A DNA stretch of 29,593 nt. Origin: an uncultured Candidatus Saccharibacteria bacterium (lineage in GTDB: Bacteria; Patescibacteria; Saccharimonadia; Saccharimonadales; 2-12-FULL-41-12). Position 1 is the stretch's first letter. Each line of letters starts with the position of its first letter. Of the stretch, positions 21,721-29,339 are shown piece by piece. The notes below the pieces were generated by a model. It was given only the letters and a program-made list of their open reading frames with translations, ran no database searches and had not been told where the DNA came from. A program made the position numbers and the translations under genes. Where the stretch lies: positions 1 to 29,593 of the forward strand of contig CAMLDK010000001.1 in the NCBI GenBank assembly GCA_946478995.1. Direction: 5' to 3'.

Positions 21721-23418
21721 CTAAGAAAAGAGTCTAAATCTTCGCACTATAAGAGCTATGCTGCCCGTGGAGAATAGAGTTGCCAGCCCGGTAAGCATTG
21801 GGTTAGCTTTGATTCCGCCGGCACCGGTATTTGGATTACCTGGAGCGTCTTTATCGACATCAACTACAGTTATGACGGCATCGTTCTCACCGCCACCGCC
21901 ATCATAGGTAATGGTGAAGGTAACTTTGCCAATTTTAAAGGTATCGCCTTCAGGCAGACCACTGAAAGTACCGGTAATCGCATCTACGCCATCGTTATTA
22001 ACTACTACAAACTCATCGCCTACTTTCGGGGTAAAGTCATCTACAAAGGATACGTCCAGAGATGCCCCGTCTATATCTACTGTACCTGTTACATTGAGCC
22101 TGTCATAGTCGCTGCATCCTACTTTGCCGCCTATTTCAATATCCAAAGTCCCGTCTATAGTAACATCTGATGAATATAGGCATCCCGGACTTAGGCCCGG
22201 GGCAACGGTGCCGCCCTCATGGACTATCAACTCTCCTATTGTTCCCGTGCCTTTTAGGACTCCTCCGCCGTACACGTTTGTTAAACCGCGTTCGCCCGTT
22301 AAGACTGCTATATTCCATTCATAAACATTCAAAGGATCGGAAGTCTCATCGTCATAATCCGTAGTCACGGTAGCAGGTACATACGTTTTATTCGGCATAC
22401 CGGATCCGTTGCTGGAAGACTGCATAATTATTCTCCCCGAATTTCCAATTAAAGTCGGGTCAACATCCGCTAAAGTAAATGTGGCGGACCCGTTTGCCGG
22501 CCCGGTTATTTTCAGATCGGTGCGGTTACCGCTAAATGTCGCGTTCTGAGAAAGTTGAACTGACCCGGTTAAGATCACGACGCCGTGATCAGCTTGGGGG
22601 TCATCGCTCGACGAAGACAAGGCTTGCAGATCCCCTCCATCAAACACCATGTCGTTAGCAAAGGTAGCTTCAGACACCGCTGAAACATTTAGTCTTAGCG
22701 TTCCACCATTCACATTAACCGCGCCTGTTCCAAATGCCTGTTCGTCATTTGCCGTTAAGATTCCATCTTCTAAAACAATGGTCCCGGCGGTTGTGCTGGT
22801 GCCGTCAATAGAAACACCGCCGGCAGAAGAACCTCCGGCAGCAGCCCTGTTAAAGCTTATTGATGTCGCAGTAGCGCCGCCCATGCCGGCATTAAAGGTA
22901 GCGCTGCCTATAACGTCATATCCGCTTGCTGCAGTAAAGTTAACCGGTTGGTTAAATATAGTTCCTCCGCCCCCGTTAATTACACCTACCCCGCCAGCGG
23001 TTACGTCATTCACTAAGTTTACAGCTATGTTAAATGTTGAAGGCGAACCGGAAAGCGCTAGACTACCGGTGTATAAGGCATTGCCACTGAATTGGAAAAA
23101 GTTGGCGTTAACCGTAAAGCTGCGAAAATGAGGACTTCCGGCAATGTCGTTATTGATAGTCCCGGCCCCTACGTTCGGTATAACAACAATGTCGTCGAAT
23201 CCTGGCACTCCGTCATCACCGGCTGTTCCATCGCCTATGTCCCAGTTACCCTGATCATTCATGCTTGTAGGCGAACCTCCTGCAGCAGTCCAGGTAAACG
23301 TTACTCCTACTGCAGATGCCTGGGACAGAGCCAAGGTCTGTGCTATCAGGGTGCATAAAAACACAGCTCCAATAGCAAAAATACTTAGTTTATTTAAAAC
23401 TACCTCTTTTGTTTTCAT
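21721..23418 (-). CDS. Sortase-anchored surface protein with autotransporter-type beta repeats
   Basis: Exported 565-aa protein rich in Gly, Ser, Thr and Asn. Signal peptide about 1-36 (cleavage after ALSQASA). The body looks like a parallel beta helix. Residues about 385-520 match the autotransporter-associated beta-strand (PATR) pattern: KGTGTIGELIVHEGGTVAPG, SPG, GTLDIEIGG, DYDRLNVTGTVDIDGASL, FTPKVGDEFVVVNNDG, GTFSGLPEG and a final YDGGGGENDAV. The C terminus is a cell-wall sorting signal: NPNTG (about 528-532), a hydrophobic helix and RRFRLFS. It is therefore the likely substrate of the adjacent sortase and probably an adhesin. Two Cys (GCLYSSD, KVGCSDYD) might form a disulfide. Confidence 0.85.
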   Translation of the reverse strand: MKTKEVVLNKLSIFAIGAVFLCTLIAQTLALSQASAVGVTFTWTAAGGSPTSMNDQGNWDIGDGTAGDDGVPGFDDIVVIPNVGAGTINNDIAGSPHFRSFTVNANFFQFSGNALYTGSLALSGSPSTFNIAVNLVNDVTAGGVGVINGGGGTIFNQPVNFTAASGYDVIGSATFNAGMGGATATSISFNRAAAGGSSAGGVSIDGTSTTAGTIVLEDGILTANDEQAFGTGAVNVNGGTLRLNVSAVSEATFANDMVFDGGDLQALSSSSDDPQADHGVVILTGSVQLSQNATFSGNRTDLKITGPANGSATFTLADVDPTLIGNSGRIIMQSSSNGSGMPNKTYVPATVTTDYDDETSDPLNVYEWNIAVLTGERGLTNVYGGGVLKGTGTIGELIVHEGGTVAPGLSPGCLYSSDVTIDGTLDIEIGGKVGCSDYDRLNVTGTVDIDGASLDVSFVDDFTPKVGDEFVVVNNDGVDAITGTFSGLPEGDTFKIGKVTFTITYDGGGGENDAVITVVDVDKDAPGNPNTGAGGIKANPMLTGLATLFSTGSIALIVRRFRLFS

Positions 23419-23480
23419 TTTCGTACTTTCTATTTATTTTTGATTTAAGTTTTTGTTGTAAATAAATACTACAATTTGAA

Positions 23481-23509
23481 CTATATCCACACCTTACAGG
23501 GTTGTCAAT
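23481..23509 (-). promoter_or_regulatory. Consensus-like promoter of the adhesin-sortase operon
   Basis: Minus strand TTGACA (23509-23504), exactly 17 bp, TATAGT (23486-23481). It is the best sigma70-type match in the window and suggests strong expression. The leader is about 55 nt. The surrounding 120-bp gap (23419-23538) is A+T-rich and holds nothing else I can identify. Confidence 0.75.
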
Positions 23510-23538
23510 CATTTTTTAATATTGTTGATTATTTTACA

Positions 23539-23931
23539 TTATTTTTTAGGTGTTGTTGTGTGCGGATAAGCCCCGTATTCCGGGACGACCAGCCGCTTTG
23601 AGGGGTTCTTAGCCAGCCCCTCTATACCATCCTTAGCCCAACTATCGCCGGCTGTTTGAGCAACCGGTATATTCAGGTCAGCTGCCAGCGCATTGACCAC
23701 GCTGGCGCCTATACGGAGGCCGGTGAAACTACCCGGTCCCTCGTAGAAAATAATCCCTTCTATGCTATCCCACGAAAGTTTTTGGGAGCCAAGTAATTCT
23801 TCGATCTTCTTATGTATGGTGTTAGAAAGCTCGAAATGAGCCTGCCACTTTATGTAATTCAGTTTCTTCTCAGAATCAAACAGGCCTATTTCAGATATTT
23901 TCCGGTCGGTTCTAATACTTAGGATTATCAT
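23539..23931 (-). CDS. tsaB: TsaB-like protein, half-length
   Basis: Partner of TsaD and TsaE in making threonylcarbamoyl-adenosine (t6A37) on tRNAs. It contains the N-terminal ASKHA-fold signature of TsaB: an initial MIILSIRTD strand, WDSIEGIIFYEGPGSFTGLRIGAS, and ALAADLNIPVA. The 130-aa product is about half the roughly 230 aa of E. coli TsaB and lacks most of the second domain. There is no sign of a frameshift: the frame closes cleanly and the tail is Pro/Thr/Lys-rich (YPHTTTPKK). The start overlaps the tsaE stop by 4 bp (ATGA). The conserved N-terminal half carries the TsaD dimer interface, so it could still work. Confidence 0.8.
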   Translation of the reverse strand: MIILSIRTDRKISEIGLFDSEKKLNYIKWQAHFELSNTIHKKIEELLGSQKLSWDSIEGIIFYEGPGSFTGLRIGASVVNALAADLNIPVAQTAGDSWAKDGIEGLAKNPSKRLVVPEYGAYPHTTTPKK

Positions 23932-24347
23932 CGGTGTAAACTTAGCTCCCTGGAATCGTCTCCCTTAACTTTAAAGTGTATTTTATATCTTTCATCCGGC
24001 AGGATATTTTTAACGCTATCAGCCCATTCTATAATGATCAAACTATCGCGGCGTTTGATATCCTCCCTAAGTTCTTCGCTTACCATCTCAGGATCTTCAA
24101 CACGATAAAAATCAAAGTGCAGGATCGGAAACTTATCGCCCTCATACTTGTTTCTTATCACATATGAAGGACTGGATATGCCTGAGGCTCCAAGCGCCTC
24201 CGCCAAAGCCCGGGTGAAAAAAGTCTTTCCGCTGCCTAGATCCCCGATAAGCTCTACAATATCGCCGGCTTTTAACCCGGCAGAAAATGCAGCCGCAAAC
24301 TTCTTCATCGCGGACTGGTCTTTACATAAGACAATCTTGTCATCCAT
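23928..24347 (-). CDS. tsaE: tRNA t6A ATPase TsaE
   Basis: Small ATPase needed for threonylcarbamoyl-adenosine formation. The 139-aa protein has Walker A GDLGSGKTF, SPSYVIRNKY with the usual SPT/SPS-Y pattern, LHFDFYRVEDPE, and EWADSV. Length is typical. The ATG at 24347 lies 9 nt after a minus-strand TATAAT (24362-24357), so the tsaE-tsaB mRNA is probably leaderless. It diverges from the PRC-barrel gene across a 48-bp gap holding both promoters. tsaD and tsaC are not in the window. Confidence 0.93.
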   Translation of the reverse strand: MDDKIVLCKDQSAMKKFAAAFSAGLKAGDIVELIGDLGSGKTFFTRALAEALGASGISSPSYVIRNKYEGDKFPILHFDFYRVEDPEMVSEELREDIKRRDSLIIIEWADSVKNILPDERYKIHFKVKGDDSRELSLHR

Positions 24348-24356
24348 TAGACGACT

Positions 24357-24389
24357 ATTATAACTTCAAAGCCGGTTCTAAAGTATAAT
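24357..24389. promoter_or_regulatory. Compact divergent promoter pair for tsaE and the PRC-barrel gene
   Basis: Minus-strand -10 TATAAT at 24362-24357 and plus-strand -10 TATAAT at 24384-24389, 21 bp apart. Each lies 6-9 nt from its start codon (ATG 24347 and ATG 24396). No strong -35 is visible in either direction, and the two polymerase footprints overlap, so the promoters probably compete. Confidence 0.55.
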
Positions 24390-24395
24390 AAATCT

Positions 24396-24920
24396 ATGCT
24401 TAAGCTTCATAACACCCTCTTGGATATCGCCGTGCTCTCATTACGAACGGGCGGGCGGGCCGGTATGGCTACTAAGCTTATCATCAACCCTAACAATCTA
24501 AAGGTTGTCGGCTGGTATGTGGCTGATCGTTTCAGTCCGGCTAATCTTATATTGCTGGCAAATGATGTAAGGGAAATCTCGCAAAAAGGAATCATCATAA
24601 ACGACCATGAAGTCCTATCCGAGCCGGAAGAGCTTATCAGGTTTAAGGAAATATTGGAGATAGACTATGATCCTATGGGTAAGAAAGTAGTCAGTGAAAA
24701 CGGCAAAAAATACGGTAAAGTCACAGACTATTCTGTCGAGACTAGCGGTTTGATCATCAAGAAAATATATGCCTCCCAGTCGATACTAAAGGATTTTTCC
24801 GGTGGAAACCTAAGTATAGACCGCAATCAGATCATAGAAATAACCAAATCAAAAATAATCATTTCCGACCCGACCGAAAAATCCAAAGCCCCGGCCGCCT
24901 CTGCTATCACTGCTAGCTGA
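24396..24920 (+). CDS. PRC-barrel domain protein, two copies
   Basis: Predicted soluble 174-aa protein with two PRC-barrel-like beta domains. The first is at about 15-75 (MATKLIINPNNLKVVGWYVA ... ANLILLANDVREISQKGIII). The second is at about 90-155 (MGKKVVSENGKKYGKVTDYS ... IIKKIYASQSIL ... IEITKSKIIISD). PRC barrels occur in RimM, photosynthetic reaction-centre H subunit and many stand-alone proteins; the specific role here is unknown. The ATG lies 6 nt after TATAAT, a strict leaderless arrangement. The 3' end overlaps the convergent EamA gene by 8 bp and stops with TGA. The tail is Ala/Ser-rich. Confidence 0.8.
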   Translation: MLKLHNTLLDIAVLSLRTGGRAGMATKLIINPNNLKVVGWYVADRFSPANLILLANDVREISQKGIIINDHEVLSEPEELIRFKEILEIDYDPMGKKVVSENGKKYGKVTDYSVETSGLIIKKIYASQSILKDFSGGNLSIDRNQIIEITKSKIIISDPTEKSKAPAASAITAS

Positions 24921-25770
24921 CGAGCAACAGCAAGCCTATAGTAGCTATAATCGAACCGGCAAGCCGTCGGTACAGATGCTCTCTTTCGTGTAAGAAAATA
25001 ATTCCGCCGATAAATATCAAAACCGTCTGGTAGCTCATAATTCCCGCGATCAAACTGATGTCCGCCTGCGACAGGGCAACGACAAAGGTTATGCCCTGAA
25101 GACCACGCAGTATTCCAAGATAAACCAGCTGTTTAATACCACTTGGGCCGAAATCTTTCAGAGTATGCCAGCGGCCCGAGGCAAGTAATACGACCGCCAG
25201 TGTTTGAAATCCCCAGCCAATAACCATATAAGTACCGACATTCATTTCGCCCAGAAAATATTTTTCATTAGTGGTTGCTAAGGCCAAAGTAAAAGCTGAA
25301 AATACCGCCAGCCAGCTCCACGTAGATATGTTAAATGTCCTGGCTGTCGTTCTTCTGACGGCAACCAGTCCGGCGGATACAACCAAAATTAACACCCCTA
25401 AAAGTTGCAGGGCCGATAGCTGCTCGCCGAGTAGGATAGACGCGATAATAACGGTAAAGATCGCCCTGGTGCTTTGCAATATGGCAAACTGCGCGGCATC
25501 TACATGAGAATTAGCTTTGAACGCGGATATGAAACTCAGCGCGAAGATAAACCCGTTAGCTGCTAAAAACAACCATGTTTGCAGCGAAAAGTCGAATGAA
25601 ATATCGTAATTCAATACTCCGTAGACGATTCCCATAGCCGAAACAATGGGATAGAAAAACGCGGTGCCTACCCTTGCGTGGGACTGGAACTTCCTGGAAA
25701 TATTACGCTGGACCAGCGCGAAGATCGCGGTAAAAATAAGGTGCAGGGTTATGGCAATCTGCCAGCTCAT
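24913..25770 (-). CDS. EamA/DMT-family transporter
   Basis: Inner-membrane permease of the drug/metabolite transporter superfamily. The 285-aa protein has ten hydrophobic helices in two EamA repeats (about 1-140 and 145-285). Each repeat ends with an element like ILLGEQLSALQLLGVLILVV or IIFLHEREHLYRRLAGSIIA, the family's conserved E-x-L/R...G motif. The substrate is unknown. The start overlaps the recX stop by 4 bp, placing it third in the recA-recX operon, an unusual partner with no known functional link to recombination. Confidence 0.85.
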   Translation of the reverse strand: MSWQIAITLHLIFTAIFALVQRNISRKFQSHARVGTAFFYPIVSAMGIVYGVLNYDISFDFSLQTWLFLAANGFIFALSFISAFKANSHVDAAQFAILQSTRAIFTVIIASILLGEQLSALQLLGVLILVVSAGLVAVRRTTARTFNISTWSWLAVFSAFTLALATTNEKYFLGEMNVGTYMVIGWGFQTLAVVLLASGRWHTLKDFGPSGIKQLVYLGILRGLQGITFVVALSQADISLIAGIMSYQTVLIFIGGIIFLHEREHLYRRLAGSIIATIGLLLLVS

Positions 25771-26363
25771 GAGCCCATTGCCTCCTTAATGTCAGAATAT
25801 GAGAATCCTTGTCGGGCAAGATATTCAATAAGTTTCTGGTCGTCCCGGTAGCGGGATTGTCCGCGTTTTTTCGCTATAAGATCGCTCAGAACCTCTCTTT
25901 CATCCGTAAGATCTGCTTCCAGCGCCTGCGCGATTATGTTTTCATCAATCCTTTTTTGGCGTAATTCCATATAAAGTTTACGCTTGCTGGAAGATTTCAA
26001 AAGCCTGCGGTTTTCTATCCACCTTTTTGAAAAATCCAAATCATCTATATAGCCCTTTGCTTCTATGCTTTTCATTATTTTTTCAGTTTCCGAGGGCTTG
26101 TAGTCTTTGCGCTTCAGATAGTCTTCCATTTCCCACCTGCTTCTTGGGCGGCGGGATAAAAGATTCAAAACCCTGTAGACACCCTTATCGATAACGGCAT
26201 CATCTTTCAGGGCATCCAATTCTTGCGCGTTAAATTCCAGGCCTGTCTTCAGCCCTTTAGTTAGCAGCTCGCCTTCGCTGAGTGAAAACGAATACTTGCC
26301 GTCAATAAAGATCGAATATCTGTCTTGGCGCTTAACCTGCTGTTTTATATCCGTTATTTTCAT
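25767..26363 (-). CDS. recX: Regulatory protein RecX
   Basis: Binds RecA filaments and limits recombination and strand exchange. The 198-aa helical protein has the family pattern: VYRVLNLLSRRPRSRWEMED YL in helix 1, KSIEAKGYIDDLDFSKRWIE, and RKLYMELRQKRIDENIIAQA. The three-helix repeats are visible, and the N-terminal 60-residue beta extension (RYSIFIDGKYSFSLSEGELL) is typical of longer RecX proteins. It starts 11 nt after the recA stop, the usual recA-recX order, and its stop overlaps the EamA transporter start. Confidence 0.92.
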   Translation of the reverse strand: MKITDIKQQVKRQDRYSIFIDGKYSFSLSEGELLTKGLKTGLEFNAQELDALKDDAVIDKGVYRVLNLLSRRPRSRWEMEDYLKRKDYKPSETEKIMKSIEAKGYIDDLDFSKRWIENRRLLKSSSKRKLYMELRQKRIDENIIAQALEADLTDEREVLSDLIAKKRGQSRYRDDQKLIEYLARQGFSYSDIKEAMGS

Positions 26364-26374
26364 ACGGAAAAGGT

Positions 26375-27391
26375 CTATGTTTCTTGGGCGGCAGCTTCGC
26401 GGATCTGCTTATCCAGCTCCTTGAGTATTTTGGGGTTGTCTTCCAGATATTTTTTGGCGGCCTCCCGGCCTTGAGCAATTTTCTCGCCCTTGTACGCAAA
26501 CCAAGCACCGGATTTTTCAACGATCTCCTTATCTACGGCAAGATCTAAAACATCGCCGGCCTTGCTTATGCCCTGGTTGTACATGATATCGAACTCCGCA
26601 ACCCTGAAAGGCGGCGCTATTTTGTTCTTAACTACTTTTACTTTGGTCCGGTTGCCGACTATTTCATCGCCCTGTTTTATCTGGGAGATACGGCGGATAT
26701 CCATGCGCACGCTGGAATAAAATTTAAGCGCGTTGCCGCCTGTGGTCGTTTCCGGGTTGCCGAACATCACGCCTATCTTCATCCTGATCTGATTAATGAA
26801 TATGACTGTGGTATTGGAGCGGTTTATTACACCCGTAAGCTTGCGTAGCGCCTGACTCATCAGCCTGGCTTGCAAACCCATATGCGAATCGCCCATGTCG
26901 CCTTCAATCTCTGCCCGGGGTACCAGTGCCGCCACCGAATCTATAACTACCAGGTCAACAGCGCTGGAGCGGACCAGCGTTTCGGCTATCTCAAGGGCCT
27001 GCTCGCCGTTGTCGGGCTGGGAAATCAGCAGGTTTTCAACATCTACACCCAATTTTTTTGCATAGGCGGGGTCTAGGGCATGCTCGGCGTCAACAAATGC
27101 CGCCGTACCGCCTTTTTTCTGAATTTCCGCTATAGCGTGTAGGGTCAGGGTAGTTTTGCCGGAGCTTTCCGGACCGTATATCTCTATAACCCTGCCTTTC
27201 GGGATACCGCCGCCAAGCGCTAAATCAAGGCTCAGGCTGCCTGTGGAGATAGTCTCGACATTGACCTTATGGGCATCGCCAAGCTTCATGATAGAGCCCT
27301 TGCCGAACTGCTTTTCTATAGTTTCCAGGGCAAGTCCTAAGGCTTTGCTCTTGCCTTCAACATCGGATTTATTTGTTTCGGTTTTGGCCAC
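26375..27391 (-). CDS. recA: Recombinase RecA
   Basis: DNA strand-exchange ATPase for homologous recombination. The GTG start at 27391 is preferred because CAAGGAGAC, a strong Shine-Dalgarno site, lies just upstream; an in-frame start at 27466 would add 25 residues unlike RecA. The 338-aa product begins with a [20 protein letters not shown] segment. It shows Walker [19 protein letters not shown], Walker [11 protein letters not shown], loop L1 [19 protein letters not shown] and L2 [22 protein letters not shown], all standard. A TGC-TATACT promoter is at 27449-27441. No LexA-type (GAAC-N4-GTTC) box is visible in the upstream gap. Confidence 0.98.
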   Translation of the reverse strand: MAKTETNKSDVEGKSKALGLALETIEKQFGKGSIMKLGDAHKVNVETISTGSLSLDLALGGGIPKGRVIEIYGPESSGKTTLTLHAIAEIQKKGGTAAFVDAEHALDPAYAKKLGVDVENLLISQPDNGEQALEIAETLVRSSAVDLVVIDSVAALVPRAEIEGDMGDSHMGLQARLMSQALRKLTGVINRSNTTVIFINQIRMKIGVMFGNPETTTGGNALKFYSSVRMDIRRISQIKQGDEIVGNRTKVKVVKNKIAPPFRVAEFDIMYNQGISKAGDVLDLAVDKEIVEKSGAWFAYKGEKIAQGREAAKKYLEDNPKILKELDKQIREAAAQET

Positions 27392-27440
27392 GTTTTGTCT
27401 CCTTGTTTTCTTATACCCCACCGGTCTTCTTAACAATCCT

Positions 27441-27449
27441 AGTATAGCA
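27441..27449 (-). promoter_or_regulatory. Promoter of recA
   Basis: Minus strand extended -10 TGCTATACT with -10 at 27446-27441. The leader is about 43 nt and ends in AAGGAG before the GTG. Confidence 0.5.
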
Positions 27450-27474
27450 GAGAGAGGTTTGGACAAACTTTAGC

Positions 27475-27503
27475 TTTTAGGTTTTAGCCTTAAGCTTTAT
27501 ACT
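27475..27503 (+). promoter_or_regulatory. Possible promoter of pilB
   Basis: -10 TATACT (27498-27503) with a poor -35 TTTTAG (27475-27480) at 17 bp. The ATG is 12 nt past the -10. The upstream DNA repeats TTTTAGC/G three times. Confidence 0.4.
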
Positions 27504-27515
27504 TATTTATAAGGT

Positions 27516-29330
27516 ATGAAAATTTCAGATTCATTGGTGGAAAAGTTATTGATTGACGCGGGAAAAGCTACGGCTCCCAAGCTTGAGTCTCTCAAGAACC
27601 AGGCGAAAACGGAAAAGACCAGTTTGCAAAATGTCGTCATAGCTGACGGTATTGTAAGCGAAACGGAGATAACCAGGCTTTATGCCAAGGAGATCGATGT
27701 GCCCTTCGCCGATATCAATCCTAAGGAGCTGAAGCAGGAAATCCTAAAGCTCATCCCTGAAAGAATAGCCCGGCGTTATAAGGCGGTGCTTTTTGGTGTG
27801 AGCGATAGCGGTGAAGAGCTGCTGGCCATGGAGGACCCGGACGACATACAGGCAATCAGTTTTCTACAAAAACAGCTCGGATCAGATATAAAAGTCCATA
27901 TAGCTCCCGGCTCGGTAATAGAAAAAGCACTCAGCCAATATGATGATGAGAATGTCACCAGCGACCTTACCAGCGTGCTGGATGAAGAGTCCGAAAATGA
28001 AGACGAAGAAGAAGTAAGCGAAGACGAGCTGACTGAAGACTCGCCGATAGCCCAGACCGTCAACCTAATAATAGAATATGCTATCAAGTCCGGAGCCAGC
28101 GATATACATATAGAACCGCGAGAGAACCATGTCCTTATACGCTACCGGGTAGATGGAATCTTAAGAGAAGCCAATAAGCTGCCTAAGAAAGTCCAAAGTC
28201 CGCTGGTAAGCCGGGTAAAAATCTTAAGTAACCTGAAGATAGACGAACGCCGGGCGCCGCAGGACGGCAGATTCAAAATACAGATAGGCAGCGATAAATT
28301 CGCCCTGCGTGTCTCCACCCTGCCTATATCCGAAGGCGAAAAGGTCGTAATGCGAATACTCAGCGAGTCTAATAACCCGGCTACGCTAGAAGAGCTGGGT
28401 TATTGGGGCAAGTCACTAAAAAGCATCAATGATGCCATGGTACAGCCGCACGGAATGATCCTGGTGACCGGTCCGACAGGCTCTGGAAAGTCCACTAGCC
28501 TTTTCAGTACTTTGTCTATCCTTAACCGGCCCCAAGTCAACATATCCACCGTCGAAGATCCGGTCGAGTATAAAATACCTGGTGCAAACCAGACCCAGGT
28601 TAATCCAAAGGCCGGCATGACTTTCGCCTCAGGGCTCAGGGCGCTTCTCAGACAGGATCCGAACATCATAATGGTCGGCGAGATAAGGGATTCTGAAACC
28701 GCCGATCTGGGTGTACAGGCCGCCTTGACCGGCCACCTGGTATTTGCGACCCTGCACACAAACAATGCCGCCACTTGCCTGCCTAGGCTTCTGGACATGG
28801 GAGTCGAACCGTTCCTTATAGCCAGTACCGTCAGAGCCGTTGTAGGCCAAAGGCTGGTCAGAAGGCTATGCATAGATTGCCGTCAGCCCTACAAGCCGGA
28901 CGGCGAAGAACTCAAGAAAATAAGCGATATCTTCAATATAAGCGACTCAAAGACCATGGCAAATATCCATAGTCTTGAGAAGCAGGCACTTGAAGGCGGC
29001 GTGGGCAAGGCAAACGAAGACAAGAAAGCAAAAACTTCGGTAAGCGAGCTAGCCACCTCTGAAACGGGTATAAAACAGCTTTGGAATCCTGCTAAAGACG
29101 GATGCGACGTTTGCGGACATACCGGTTACAAAGGAAGAGTAGGTATATATGAGGTCTTATCTAACAGCCCCGGAGTCGAGAAGCTGATAATAGGCAGCGC
29201 TACAAGCGATCAGATACAAAACGAAGCCATCAAAGATGGCATGATCACCATGCAGCTCGACGGATTCATAAAAGCCCTCCGCGGACAGACAAGCATAGAG
29301 GAAATCCTGCGCGTTACAAGCGAAAATTAA
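27516..29330 (+). CDS. pilB: Type IV pilus assembly ATPase PilB (GspE family)
   Basis: Cytoplasmic hexameric motor that drives pilus extension. Residues 1-145 form the MshEN/GspE N-terminal domain. An acidic linker (about 155-175, rich in Asp and Glu) follows, then the N2 domain with the ASDIHIEP motif (194-201). The ATPase core has Walker A GPTGSGKST (319-327), the Asp box EDPVEYKIPG, Walker B NIIMVGEIRDSETA and HLVFATLHTNNA with the His box. The tetracysteine zinc motif is present as two pairs, Cys452/455 and Cys530/533, separated by a Lys-rich insertion. At 604 aa it is slightly longer than usual because of linker and insertion. pilC starts 9 nt after its stop. Confidence 0.96.
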   Translation: MKISDSLVEKLLIDAGKATAPKLESLKNQAKTEKTSLQNVVIADGIVSETEITRLYAKEIDVPFADINPKELKQEILKLIPERIARRYKAVLFGVSDSGEELLAMEDPDDIQAISFLQKQLGSDIKVHIAPGSVIEKALSQYDDENVTSDLTSVLDEESENEDEEEVSEDELTEDSPIAQTVNLIIEYAIKSGASDIHIEPRENHVLIRYRVDGILREANKLPKKVQSPLVSRVKILSNLKIDERRAPQDGRFKIQIGSDKFALRVSTLPISEGEKVVMRILSESNNPATLEELGYWGKSLKSINDAMVQPHGMILVTGPTGSGKSTSLFSTLSILNRPQVNISTVEDPVEYKIPGANQTQVNPKAGMTFASGLRALLRQDPNIIMVGEIRDSETADLGVQAALTGHLVFATLHTNNAATCLPRLLDMGVEPFLIASTVRAVVGQRLVRRLCIDCRQPYKPDGEELKKISDIFNISDSKTMANIHSLEKQALEGGVGKANEDKKAKTSVSELATSETGIKQLWNPAKDGCDVCGHTGYKGRVGIYEVLSNSPGVEKLIIGSATSDQIQNEAIKDGMITMQLDGFIKALRGQTSIEEILRVTSEN

Positions 29331-29339
29331 TTATTAAAG

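Noticed and set aside
27392..27466. N-terminally extended RecA starting at 27466
   Set aside because: The added 25 residues are unlike RecA and overlap the promoter at 27441-27449; GTG 27391 has a strong ribosome site.
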